DNA from: an uncultured Rhodoferax sp.
Lineage (GTDB): Bacteria; Pseudomonadota; Gammaproteobacteria; Burkholderiales; Burkholderiaceae_C
Assembly (NCBI GenBank): GCA_936943465.1
Contig: CAKZJN010000295.1
Location: 1 to 23,310, forward strand
Reading direction: 5' to 3'
Length of the DNA stretch: 23,310 nucleotides
Below are positions 7,272-15,128 of the stretch, in pieces; position 1 is the first letter of the stretch, and each line of letters opens with the position of its first letter. A program made the position numbers and the translations under genes. The notes under the pieces are model-generated. The model was not told the origin of the DNA. It saw nothing but the letters and a program-made list of their open reading frames with translations, and searched no databases.

Positions 7272-8420
7272 TTACTTGCCCTTTTTGAAGGCGGTGTAGG
7301 CGTTAGCCATGCTCTCGCGGCCTTCGTTGGTGAACTTGCCCGGAGCCACCATCTTCTTGGCGTATTCGGAGTCCACAAAGATGGTCTTGTTGGCAGCCAC
7401 TTCAGGCTTCATCTTGTCCAACGCTGCCTTGTTGCCGGTGGAGTAGCTCATCTCGTCGGCCATCTTGGCTGCGTTCTCAGCACGCAGGTAGAAGTCGATG
7501 AATGCGTGCGCATTGTTCGGGTGCTTGGCATCCTTGGTAATGGCCATGGTGTCATAGAAAATCAAAGCGCCGGTGCTGGGCAACAGGGCCTCAATCACGT
7601 CCTTGGAGCCGTTCTCTTTGGCACGACCAGCCGCAATGTTCACGTCACCTGACCAACCCAGTGCCACGCAAGCCTTGCCGCCAGCAATGTCGTCAATCAT
7701 GGTGGAGCTGAAGATACGCACATCTTTGCGCACCTTGGCCAGCATCTCCACCGCAGCCTTGTGGTCAGCCGGATCGTTGGAGTAGGCGTCTTTGCCGATG
7801 TAGTGCAGCGCAGGCGGAATCACCTCGGAAGGAGAGTCCAGGTACGCAATGCCGCAGGACTTGAGCTTGGAGGTGTACTCAGACTTGAAGACCAGATCCC
7901 ATGCGTTTTCGGGCATCGGCATCTTGCCCAGGGCTTTTTCGACCTTGGTGCGGTTGATACCCACGGTGGTGAAGCCCCAAGCCCACGGCACCAGATGCTT
8001 GTTTTCCGGGTCGGCTTTTTGCAGACCCATCATGATTGCGGGGTCGAGGTTGACGTAGTTCTTCAGCGAGGCCTTTTGCAGCGGCTGGAAGAAGCCTGCT
8101 TCGGTCTGGGCGGGGCTGAACGATGTACCAGGCACCACGATGTCGTAGCCCGTGTTGCCGGCCACCAGCTTGGCATTCAGCGCTTCGTTGGTCTCAAAGG
8201 TGTCGTAGTTGACCTTGATGCCGGTTTCTTTCTCAAACGCAGCAATCATTCCCTCGGGGATGTAGTCGGGCCAGTTGTAAATGTTGAGGACTTTCTCCTC
8301 GGCATTCACAGGTGCAGCAGGCGCGCTGGCAACGGGTGCCGGTGCAGGCGCTTCTTCTTTTTTGCCGCAAGCTGCCAGGGTAAGCACGGCCAGCGCAGCA
8401 GACCAGAGGGGTTTATTCAT
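7272..8420 (-). CDS. potF: Putrescine-binding lipoprotein of the ABC importer
   Basis: This 382-residue extracytoplasmic binding protein captures putrescine for PotGHI. The N-terminus is a lipoprotein signal with lipobox LAAC and acylated cysteine C18, followed by an Ala/Pro-rich tether (about 19-42). The mature domain starts at KVLNIYNWPDY. Residues equivalent to E. coli PotF ligands are present: W50, D52, E199, W256 and D259 (GWSGD), D290. The serine after the first tryptophan is proline here. E. coli PotF is a soluble periplasmic protein, so the lipid anchor is a difference. The ATG at 8418-8420 follows a GGAG-like site about 12 nt away. A strong terminator follows at 7211-7250. Substrate preference (putrescine versus spermidine or agmatine) is inferred. 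Confidence 0.92.
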   Translation of the reverse strand: MNKPLWSAALAVLTLAACGKKEEAPAPAPVASAPAAPVNAEEKVLNIYNWPDYIPEGMIAAFEKETGIKVNYDTFETNEALNAKLVAGNTGYDIVVPGTSFSPAQTEAGFFQPLQKASLKNYVNLDPAIMMGLQKADPENKHLVPWAWGFTTVGINRTKVEKALGKMPMPENAWDLVFKSEYTSKLKSCGIAYLDSPSEVIPPALHYIGKDAYSNDPADHKAAVEMLAKVRKDVRIFSSTMIDDIAGGKACVALGWSGDVNIAAGRAKENGSKDVIEALLPSTGALIFYDTMAITKDAKHPNNAHAFIDFYLRAENAAKMADEMSYSTGNKAALDKMKPEVAANKTIFVDSEYAKKMVAPGKFTNEGRESMANAYTAFKKGK

Positions 8421-8509
8421 GTCAGAGGTTCTCCGTTGGGGGTTAGGAAGGGATGGCCACCTGTGTGCGTCACCAAGGGGCAGCCACCGCGAAATTATTG
8501 CAGGTTTGC

Positions 8510-8524
8510 CGGGCTCACAGCCCG
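8510..8524 (-). other. Small hairpin spanning the spuC stop codon
   Basis: CGGGCT (8510-8515), loop CAC and AGCCCG (8519-8524) form a perfect 6-bp stem that includes the spuC TGA. No T-tract follows on either strand, so it is not an obvious terminator. It could protect or process the transcript between spuC and potF, or be chance. Confidence 0.25.
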
Positions 8525-9945
8525 CGTTTGCGCAAATCGGCCAGGGTCAAGTCCAGGCATTTCACGATCAGCGCCATCATCTCGTCGATCTGGGCATGCG
8601 TCATGATCAGCGGGGGGGCAATGATCATTCGATCGCCCACGGCACGCATGATCAGCCCATTGCTAAAGCAATGGCCCCGGCACATCATCCCCACCGCCAG
8701 ATCGCTGTCATAGGTTTCCCCGGTTTCCTTGTTCTTGACCAGCAACATGCCACCCACGAAGCCGCTGGTCTGCGCATGCCCCACCAAGGGGTGCGCATTG
8801 AGCTTCTCAAACTGCTTAGCAAGATAAGGGCCAATATCGTCCTTCACCCGACCCACCAGGTTGTCACGCTCCATGAGTTCCAGATTGGCCAGCGCCACCG
8901 CGCAGGCCACCGGGTGGCCGCTGTAGGTGTAGCCGTGGTTGAACTCACCGCCCTGCTCGATCAGCACCTTGGCAACGCGGTTGCCCACCATGACGCCGCC
9001 CAGCGGCACATAGCCGCTGGTCACGCCCTTGGCAAAAGTCACCAGGTCGGGCTTGTAGCCGAGCTTTTCATAGGCAAACCAGTGGCCCAGACGGCCAAAG
9101 GCGCAAATCACTTCGTCGCTGATCAGCAAGATGCCGTACTTGTCGACGATGCGCTGAATTTCGGGCCAGTAAGTGGCCGGCGGAATGATCACGCCACCGG
9201 CACCCTGCACCGGTTCACCAATAAAGGCGGCCACCTTGTCAGGCCCGACTTCCAGAATCTTGGCTTCGAGCCAACCCGCTGCGCGCACACCAAAGTCGGC
9301 CTCGCTCTCGCCCGGCAAGGCGTTTTCAAGGTAGTACGGCTGCTCGATGTGAAGGATGTTGGGAATCGGCAGATCGCCCTGGGCGTGCATGCCGCTCATG
9401 CCGCCCAGCGAGGCACCGGCCATGGTGCTGCCGTGGTAACCATTGACGCGACCGATGATGGTTTTGCGCTGCGGCTGGCCCAACAGGTCCCAGTAGCGGC
9501 GCACCATGCGCACATTGGTGTCGTTGCTTTCGCTGCCGCTGCTGCTGTAGAAAACATGGTCAAAGCTGCGGTCGCCCACCTTGGGTGCCAATGACGCCAG
9601 CTTGGCGGCCAGCTTGGCGGCGGGCACGTTGGTGGTCTGGAAAAAGCTGTTGTAGTACGGCAGCGTCATCATCTGCTGGTAGGCGGCATCGGCCAGCTCT
9701 TTGCGGCCATAACCGGCGTTCACGCACCACAGGCCGCTCATACCGTCGAGCACCTTTTTGCCCTCCGAATCCCACACATAAATGCCCTCAGCATGGGTCA
9801 TGACGCGGGCACCGCGGGTAGCCAGGTCACCGTGGTCGGTAAAGGCGTGGATGTAGTGGGCGCTGTCCAGCGCCTGCACGGCCTTGGTGTCTACGGCCTG
9901 TGCGCGACTGACGATGGCGGGTGGGGCAATCACATTGGTGCTCAT
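8515..9945 (-). CDS. spuC: Putrescine--pyruvate aminotransferase
   Basis: This class III PLP-dependent aminotransferase of 476 residues resembles SpuC of pseudomonads (about 450). It transfers an amino group from putrescine (or cadaverine) to pyruvate, giving 4-aminobutyraldehyde and alanine. Visible features are SSSGSESND (134-142) in the phosphate-binding region, the GYHG stretch (169-172), GEPVQGAGGV (243-252), D277 in ISDEVICAFGR, which binds the pyridine nitrogen, and the Schiff-base lysine K306 in FAKGVTSGYVPLGG. The ATG is preceded by AGAGGAC on the minus strand. It lies 72 bp after the PuuA-type gene and 94 bp before potF, on the same strand. Related omega-transaminases share these motifs, so the substrate is inferred partly from the cluster. 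Confidence 0.9.
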   Translation of the reverse strand: MSTNVIAPPAIVSRAQAVDTKAVQALDSAHYIHAFTDHGDLATRGARVMTHAEGIYVWDSEGKKVLDGMSGLWCVNAGYGRKELADAAYQQMMTLPYYNSFFQTTNVPAAKLAAKLASLAPKVGDRSFDHVFYSSSGSESNDTNVRMVRRYWDLLGQPQRKTIIGRVNGYHGSTMAGASLGGMSGMHAQGDLPIPNILHIEQPYYLENALPGESEADFGVRAAGWLEAKILEVGPDKVAAFIGEPVQGAGGVIIPPATYWPEIQRIVDKYGILLISDEVICAFGRLGHWFAYEKLGYKPDLVTFAKGVTSGYVPLGGVMVGNRVAKVLIEQGGEFNHGYTYSGHPVACAVALANLELMERDNLVGRVKDDIGPYLAKQFEKLNAHPLVGHAQTSGFVGGMLLVKNKETGETYDSDLAVGMMCRGHCFSNGLIMRAVGDRMIIAPPLIMTHAQIDEMMALIVKCLDLTLADLRKRGL

Positions 9946-10017
9946 ATTTGTCCTCTGGTAACTTTTTGATAACGCTTCAGTGCTTCGGTTTCTGTGTACT
10001 TAAGGTTGGCCTTGCGC

Positions 10018-11385
10018 TTAGACGTGGAGCAACAAATGCTCACGTTCCCAAGGCGAAATCACCTTCATGAACTCATCGAATTCCAGTTCCTTGATTTCGG
10101 AGTACACGGTGATGAATTCCTTGCCCAGCACTTCGTGCAGGTCGGTTTCTTTGCGCAGCCAGTCCAGCGCCTCGCCCAGGCTGCGGGGCAGCGAATAGGG
10201 CGACAAGTACGCGTCGCCGCGCATTTCGGGCTTGGGTTTGATCTTGTTTTTGATGCCCAGGTAACCGCAGGCCAGCGTCATGGCCATCGCCACATACGGG
10301 TTGGCATCGGCACCAATCACGCGGTTTTCCACGCGGCGCGCGGCCGGCGAGGAAATCGGCGAGCGGATACCCACGGTGCGGTTGTCGTAACCCCATTCGA
10401 TATTGATAGGCGCTGCGGTGTTGCGCGACAGGCGGCGGTAGCTGTTGACGTACGGCGCCACCAGCACCATGGCCGCAGGGATGTAGCGCTGCAGGCCGCC
10501 GATGTAGTGCATGAACATTTCGGACGGGGTGCCATCCGGATTGCTAAACACGTTCTTGCCACTGGCAATATCCACCAGACTCTGGTGCACGTGCATGGCG
10601 CTGCCCGGTTCGCCCGCAATCGGCTTGGCCATGAAGGTGGCGTACATGTCGTGGCGCAGAGCGGCCTCACGCACCGTGCGCTTGAAGAAAAACACCTCAT
10701 CGGCCAGGCCCAGCGGCTGGGCGTGGAAGAAGTTGATTTCCATCTGCCCGGCGCCCACTTCGTGAATCAGGGTGTCCACGTTCAGCTCCATCTTGTCGCT
10801 GTAGTCGTAGATTTCTTCAAACAAGGGGTCGAACTCGTTCACCGCGTCGATGCTGTAGGCCTGGCGCGACGTCTCGGCGCGGCCGCTACGCCCCACCGGC
10901 GGACGCAGCAGCGTGTTGGGGTCGGTATTGCGGGCGGTGAGGTAAAACTCCAGTTCGGGCGCCACGATGGGCTGCAGGCCTTCGGCGGCAAACAGGTCGC
11001 AGACGCGGCGCAACACGCTGCGGGGTGCAAACGGCACCAGGTTGCCGGCGTGGTCAAAGCAGTCGTGAATCACCTGCGCGGTGGGGTCGGCAGCCCAGGG
11101 CACGATCCGCACGGTGCTGGGGTCGGGCCGCAACTGCATGTCACGGTCGGTGGGCTCGATGACGTCGTAGTAAGGGCCGCTCTCGGGGAACTCACCGGTC
11201 ACGCCCATCGCCACGATGGCCTGGGGCAGACGCATGCCACGGTCTTCGGTGAACTTGGCACGGGGAAGAATCTTGCCGCGCGCCACACCGGTCAAGTCGG
11301 GTACCAGGCACTCCACCTCCGTGACCCGGCGCTCATTCAGCCACTGTTCCAGATCGTTGAAATTCATTGTCTTGTTTTCACTCAT
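10018..11385 (-). CDS. puuA: Gamma-glutamylputrescine synthetase (PuuA/SpuI type)
   Basis: This ATP-dependent ligase joins glutamate to putrescine as the first step of the Puu pathway. It is a 455-residue glutamine-synthetase fold protein. Motifs are PELEF with E144/E146, E209 and E216 (HEVGAGQMEIN), H265 in GSAMHVHQSL, NSYRRL (314-319), DNRT (334-337) and RVENR (351-355). The N-domain carries DLTGVARGKILP. The length fits SpuI/PauA-type enzymes and is a little shorter than E. coli PuuA (472). The ATG at 11383-11385 is preferred over the GTG immediately before it because AAGGAG lies 6 nt upstream. It follows puuD by 27 bp. Recognition as a gamma-glutamyl-polyamine ligase is strong, but the exact polyamine is inferred. 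Confidence 0.9.
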   Translation of the reverse strand: MSENKTMNFNDLEQWLNERRVTEVECLVPDLTGVARGKILPRAKFTEDRGMRLPQAIVAMGVTGEFPESGPYYDVIEPTDRDMQLRPDPSTVRIVPWAADPTAQVIHDCFDHAGNLVPFAPRSVLRRVCDLFAAEGLQPIVAPELEFYLTARNTDPNTLLRPPVGRSGRAETSRQAYSIDAVNEFDPLFEEIYDYSDKMELNVDTLIHEVGAGQMEINFFHAQPLGLADEVFFFKRTVREAALRHDMYATFMAKPIAGEPGSAMHVHQSLVDIASGKNVFSNPDGTPSEMFMHYIGGLQRYIPAAMVLVAPYVNSYRRLSRNTAAPINIEWGYDNRTVGIRSPISSPAARRVENRVIGADANPYVAMAMTLACGYLGIKNKIKPKPEMRGDAYLSPYSLPRSLGEALDWLRKETDLHEVLGKEFITVYSEIKELEFDEFMKVISPWEREHLLLHV

Positions 11386-11412
11386 CACTCACTCCTTGCT
11401 GCATTGCAGCGT

Positions 11413-12198
11413 TCAAAACCGTTTGCTGTCTGCCAGGCGACTTGACTGCCGCACACGGCAGGCCTCACCAAAGGCCTTGAATATTGCCGCATAAAAACGG
11501 TTGTCCGAGGCTTTCCACTCGGGGTGCCACTGCACCGCGTAGCTGAAGGCCGAAGCACCTATGACTTCAAAGGCTTCAATCAGCCCATCGGGCGCGTGTC
11601 CTACGGCACGCAAACCCTGTGCCAAACGGTCAATGCCCTGACCGTGCACCGAATTCACCTGCGCCGTCTCGCCACCGGCCCATTGGGCAAAAGCCGAGTC
11701 GGGCGCAAAGCGCACCGCATGGCTGGGGGCGTATTGCTGTTCGTAGCTGCCATCGGGTGACTCGCGGTGGTCCAGGTAACCGGGCAGGTTATGCACCTTC
11801 TGGTGCAGACTGCCGCCCAAAGCCACATTGATTTCCTGAAAGCCCCGACAAATGCCCAGCAGAGGCACGCCCTGTGCAACGCAGGCCTTGACCAATGCCA
11901 GCGTCAAGCTGTCGCGGGCTTCGTCCAGCATCAGTTGCGGGTCGGCCAGCGTGGAGCCGAAATGTTGGGGGTGCACATTGGACGGAGAACCTGTCAGCAT
12001 GACGCCGTCCACCAGTGACAGCAGTTCATCGATCTGGCTGGCGTCGGCCAACGGAAACATGACCGGTTGTGCCTCTGCATTGACCTTGACGGCCCGTGCA
12101 TATTTGTCGCCCAGAACCAGAAAAGGCATGGTGCGCTCTTCAGTTCCCAGCAGACGATGATCGGCAGGTAGCCAGACCAGTGACGGCGGCTTTTTCAT
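11413..12198 (-). CDS. puuD: Gamma-glutamyl-GABA hydrolase
   Basis: This class I glutamine-amidotransferase-like hydrolase of 261 residues (E. coli PuuD is 254) releases GABA and glutamate from gamma-glutamyl-GABA, the last Puu step. The nucleophile is C117 in LLGICRGFQE. H225 and E227 in AVQWHPEW complete the triad, and the oxyanion-region motif MLTGSPSNVHP is at 67-77. The ATG at 12196-12198 is chosen because GGAGAC precedes it by 5 nt. A longer in-frame start at 12303 would run across the whole divergent promoter region and into mocR. It is the first gene of the minus-strand putrescine cluster and faces the MocR-type regulator across 72 bp. Confidence 0.94.
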   Translation of the reverse strand: MKKPPSLVWLPADHRLLGTEERTMPFLVLGDKYARAVKVNAEAQPVMFPLADASQIDELLSLVDGVMLTGSPSNVHPQHFGSTLADPQLMLDEARDSLTLALVKACVAQGVPLLGICRGFQEINVALGGSLHQKVHNLPGYLDHRESPDGSYEQQYAPSHAVRFAPDSAFAQWAGGETAQVNSVHGQGIDRLAQGLRAVGHAPDGLIEAFEVIGASAFSYAVQWHPEWKASDNRFYAAIFKAFGEACRVRQSSRLADSKRF

Positions 12199-12214
12199 GG
12201 TTGTCTCCGTGTTC

Positions 12215-12235
12215 TTTGCAGCATTGTGTTGCAAA
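12215..12235. promoter_or_regulatory. TTTGCA-N9-TGCAAA dyad in the puuD/mocR divergent region
   Basis: TTTGCA (12215-12220) and TGCAAA (12230-12235) form a perfect inverted repeat with a 9-bp spacer in the 72 bp between the two divergent start codons. Half-site centres are 15 bp apart. It is the best candidate operator for the adjacent MocR-type regulator. MocR proteins such as GabR and PdxR often use direct repeats, so this is a proposal. I could not find a confident -35/-10 pair on either strand here. Confidence 0.45.
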
Positions 12236-12270
12236 ATTGGCCTCAATCCGGAGCCATTTGAGGTGGCTTC

Positions 12271-13782
12271 ATGGTGCCAGTTGCAAGCCTTGAACACAAA
12301 CAAATCCGCATGCTGTCCGAACTTTTACTAACCGAAATGGGGCGTTTGAGCCAGCAGGACAACATGCCGCTGCACCGCCGCTTGTACGAGGCATTGCGCC
12401 GCGCCATGCTCGACGGCAAACTCTCCGCCGGCGACCGCCTGCCCTCAAGCCGCGAGCTCACGCAAGACCTCAAACTGTCTCGCAACACGGTGGTGGCCGC
12501 CCTCAACCAGCTTACCGTCGAGGGCTATCTGGTCAGCCGCGTGGGCAGTGGCACCTACGTCAACGACAACCTGCCCCGCACCGCCGCCCGAACCCACCAT
12601 GCGCGTGCCAGCACACGCTTGGCCTCGTTGTCCAAGCGGGGCAACGCCTTGTCCACCACCTACTGCGCCACGCAGTTGGAGGTACAGCCCTTCACGCCCG
12701 GTGTGGCCGACTTCAGTGCTTTTCCGGTGGCCTTGTGGCAGCGCCTGCAAAACAAGCACTGGCGCATGACCTACCCCGAAATGCTGGACTACAGCTACTC
12801 GGGCGGGCACGCCCCGCTGCGCCGCGCCGTGGCCGACTACTTGCGTGTGTTTCGCAGCGTGCCGCTGGATGTCGATCAGGTCATCATTACCAGTGGCACG
12901 CAGCAGTCCCTGGAGCTATGTGCCCAGTTGCTGGGTGACCATGGCGACACCGTCTGGCTGGAAGACCCGGCCTACTGGGGTGCCATCAAGGCCTTTATGG
13001 CGACCGGCTTGCGCACGCATCCGGTGCCGGTGGACCAGCACGGCATGGCACCCGGCCCGGCCGACGAGAAGCAGGCGCCACGACTGATTTACACCACCCC
13101 GTCGCACCAGTATCCGACCGGCGCGGTGATGTCGCTGCCGCGCCGCCAGCAGTTGCTGGGCATTGCCAGCGCCCACAACGCCTGGATTCTGGAGGACGAC
13201 TACGACAGCGAATTCCGCTTCAGCGGCCCGCCGCTCTCGTCGCTGGCCGGGCTCGACCAGGAGCAGCGCGTGCTCTATATGGGCTCGTTCTCCAAGGTGC
13301 TGTACCCCGGCCTCAAGCTGGGCTATCTGGTGGTGCCCAAGCGCCTGGTTACGCCCTTCAAGCAGGCCCATTACGACCTGAACCGCCCGGGCCAGATGCC
13401 CCTGCAGGCAGCCTTGGCGGAGTTCATCGAGATGGGGCACTTTGCCAGTTCCCTGCGCCGCGCCCGCCACAGCTACGCCGAACGCCGCCACTGCCTGCTG
13501 GAAGCGTTGCAACCCTGCCTGGGTAGCCGCGCCGATATTTCCGGGGCTGAACAAGGCCTGCACCTGTGTCTGCGCTTGCCGACTGAGATCGACGACAAGG
13601 CACTGGCTCTGCGGATTGGTGACATGGGCATGACGGTGCGCGCCTTAAGCGCCTACTGCCTGCAGCGCACCGACGCCCGGGGGCTGGTGATTGGCTACGG
13701 CTACGCCCCGCTGGCCGACATTGCCCATTACGGGCCGCTGCTGGCCAAGGCGATTCAGGCCGAGCTGGCACGCAAGACCTGA
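12271..13782 (+). CDS. MocR-type regulator (GntR helix-turn-helix plus aminotransferase fold)
   Basis: This 503-residue regulator has an N-terminal GntR winged helix (about 33-97, with LPSSRELTQDLKLSRNTVV) followed by a fold type I aminotransferase domain (about 140-500). The PLP-binding features are intact: ITSGTQQSLEL (206-216), EDDYDSEFR (308-316) and the Schiff-base lysine K342 in SFSKVLYPGLKLGY. In GabR the PLP domain senses GABA. Here a GABA, putrescine or aldehyde ligand is plausible because the gene diverges from puuD and is flanked by puuB. The ATG at 12271 has GAGG 7 nt upstream, and an internal ATG at 12310 has no such site. Its stop lies 13 bp from that of the convergent puuB. It probably controls both flanking putrescine units and itself. 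The sign of control is unknown. Confidence 0.92.
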   Translation: MVPVASLEHKQIRMLSELLLTEMGRLSQQDNMPLHRRLYEALRRAMLDGKLSAGDRLPSSRELTQDLKLSRNTVVAALNQLTVEGYLVSRVGSGTYVNDNLPRTAARTHHARASTRLASLSKRGNALSTTYCATQLEVQPFTPGVADFSAFPVALWQRLQNKHWRMTYPEMLDYSYSGGHAPLRRAVADYLRVFRSVPLDVDQVIITSGTQQSLELCAQLLGDHGDTVWLEDPAYWGAIKAFMATGLRTHPVPVDQHGMAPGPADEKQAPRLIYTTPSHQYPTGAVMSLPRRQQLLGIASAHNAWILEDDYDSEFRFSGPPLSSLAGLDQEQRVLYMGSFSKVLYPGLKLGYLVVPKRLVTPFKQAHYDLNRPGQMPLQAALAEFIEMGHFASSLRRARHSYAERRHCLLEALQPCLGSRADISGAEQGLHLCLRLPTEIDDKALALRIGDMGMTVRALSAYCLQRTDARGLVIGYGYAPLADIAHYGPLLAKAIQAELARKT

Positions 13783-13795
13783 ACGCCGCAGCCTT

Positions 13796-15097
13796 CTAGA
13801 GCAAATCCCTTAACTGGTGGTAGGCCATTCCCAGCACCAGGCTGGGTGTGCGCAACAACGTCCCGCCGGGGAATTTCTGGTGCTTGAGGCGGGCATAGAC
13901 GTCAAAGCGCTCGGCCTGCCCCGCGACGGCTTCCGCCACCACGCGTCCGGCCATCCCGGTCAGTGCCACGCCGTGCCCGCTAAAGCCCTGCAGGTAATAC
14001 AGGTTGCTGCCCAGGCGACCGAAGTCGGGGGCACGGTTCATGCTGATGTCCACAAAGCCGCCCCAGACGTACTCCACCGGCACCTCGCGCAATTCGGGAA
14101 ACACCAGGCCCATGCGCTTGGCCATCACGCCGCTCAGCTTGGCCGGCGTGCGCGTCGAGTAGCTGACGCGGCCGCCGAACAGCATGCGGTGGTCTGCGCT
14201 GAAGCGGAAGTAGTCGAGCACAAAGTTGTTGTCACACACCGCTGCATTGCTCGGCACCAGACGCCGGCACAACTCCGGGCCTAGCGGTGCGGTACCAATG
14301 ATGTAGGTGCCCACCGGCATGATGCGCGGGGCAATCTCGGGGGCCACCCGGGGCCCGTATTCGCCCAGCGTGCAGTTACCGGCCAGCACGCCAAACTGCG
14401 CTTTGACCGAGCCCCGCTGCGTGCGGGCAAGCAGCGGGGTTCCGCGCTGAATGTCCAGCACGGCGGACTGCTCGAAAATCTGCACACCCAGGCTGCGGGC
14501 GGCGCGCGCCAGTCCCAGGCAGTACTTGAGCGGATGCAAATGGCCCGAGCGTTTTTCATAAGCCGCAGCACAGTAGCGCGGGCTGTTGATGTGGCGCGAC
14601 ACATCGGCACCTCGGGCAAAGTCCACCTGAAAGCCGTACTCGCGCTCCATAGTCTGCATGTCCGCCTCCAGCGCCCGCGCCTTGCGCTCGGAGTCGGCCA
14701 CGTACAGGTAGCCCGCGACGTAATCGCAGTCGATGTGAAAGTCAGCTATGCGCTGGTCAATCAGGTCGATCGACTCCATCGACATCTCCCAGGCCCGGCG
14801 CGCATCCGCACGGCCCAGTTGCTCTTCAAACGGCTCCTGCCCGCTGGCATAGCCCACAATGAACTGCCCGCCATTGCGGCCCGATGCACCGCTGCCTACG
14901 CGGTCTGCCTCCAGCACCACCACCGAGTGGCCGCGCTGTGCCAACTCAATCGCAGCCGACAGCCCGGCAAAACCTGCGCCCACCACCACCACATCGGCCG
15001 TGATGTCGCCCTGCAACGGACCACTGGCCGGCTCGCGGTTCACGCTGGCTTCGTAGTAGCTTTTCTGGTTCAGTTGGGTGTCGGAGTCGAGCAGCAT
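13796..15097 (-). CDS. puuB: Gamma-glutamylputrescine oxidase
   Basis: This FAD-dependent amine oxidase of the DAO family, 433 residues (E. coli PuuB is 426), oxidises gamma-glutamylputrescine to the gamma-glutamyl aldehyde, releasing ammonia and hydrogen peroxide. The N-terminal Rossmann motif VVVGAGFAGLSAA (36-48) ends at the ribose-binding acidic residue E63 in VVLEADR, followed by GSGASGRNGGQ (68-78), typical of PuuB/OrdL proteins. The C-terminus has YYLQGFSGHGVALTGMAG, a usual FAD-contact block. The start follows AAGGTACG on the minus strand. It lies 31 bp after speB and is probably cotranscribed with it, separate from puuD/A/C but flanking the same regulator. Confidence 0.92.
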   Translation of the reverse strand: MLLDSDTQLNQKSYYEASVNREPASGPLQGDITADVVVVGAGFAGLSAAIELAQRGHSVVVLEADRVGSGASGRNGGQFIVGYASGQEPFEEQLGRADARRAWEMSMESIDLIDQRIADFHIDCDYVAGYLYVADSERKARALEADMQTMEREYGFQVDFARGADVSRHINSPRYCAAAYEKRSGHLHPLKYCLGLARAARSLGVQIFEQSAVLDIQRGTPLLARTQRGSVKAQFGVLAGNCTLGEYGPRVAPEIAPRIMPVGTYIIGTAPLGPELCRRLVPSNAAVCDNNFVLDYFRFSADHRMLFGGRVSYSTRTPAKLSGVMAKRMGLVFPELREVPVEYVWGGFVDISMNRAPDFGRLGSNLYYLQGFSGHGVALTGMAGRVVAEAVAGQAERFDVYARLKHQKFPGGTLLRTPSLVLGMAYHQLRDLL

Positions 15098-15128
15098 GGG
15101 CGTACCTTGTTACGGGGTGAGCGGGCGA

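Noticed and set aside
8281..9594. Plus-strand ORF of 437 codons opposite spuC and potF
   Set aside because: It spans two real minus-strand genes and their gap, with no domain or ribosome-binding site.
9946..10017. Gap between puuA and spuC examined for a terminator or promoter
   Set aside because: No stem with a T-tract and no convincing -35/-10 pair was found. Only the AGAGGAC site before spuC is clear.
11398..11410. GCTGC-ATT-GCAGC mini-hairpin between puuD and puuA
   Set aside because: A 5-bp stem with a 3-nt loop and no T-tract is too weak to call. It does lie next to the puuA Shine-Dalgarno.
9994..11445. Plus-strand ORF of 483 codons opposite puuA
   Set aside because: It is a shadow frame of a recognised ligase gene with no recognisable motif.
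12199..12303. N-terminal extension of PuuD to 296 residues
   Set aside because: It would cross the divergent promoter and overlap mocR. The ATG at 12198 has a good Shine-Dalgarno and gives the usual family length.
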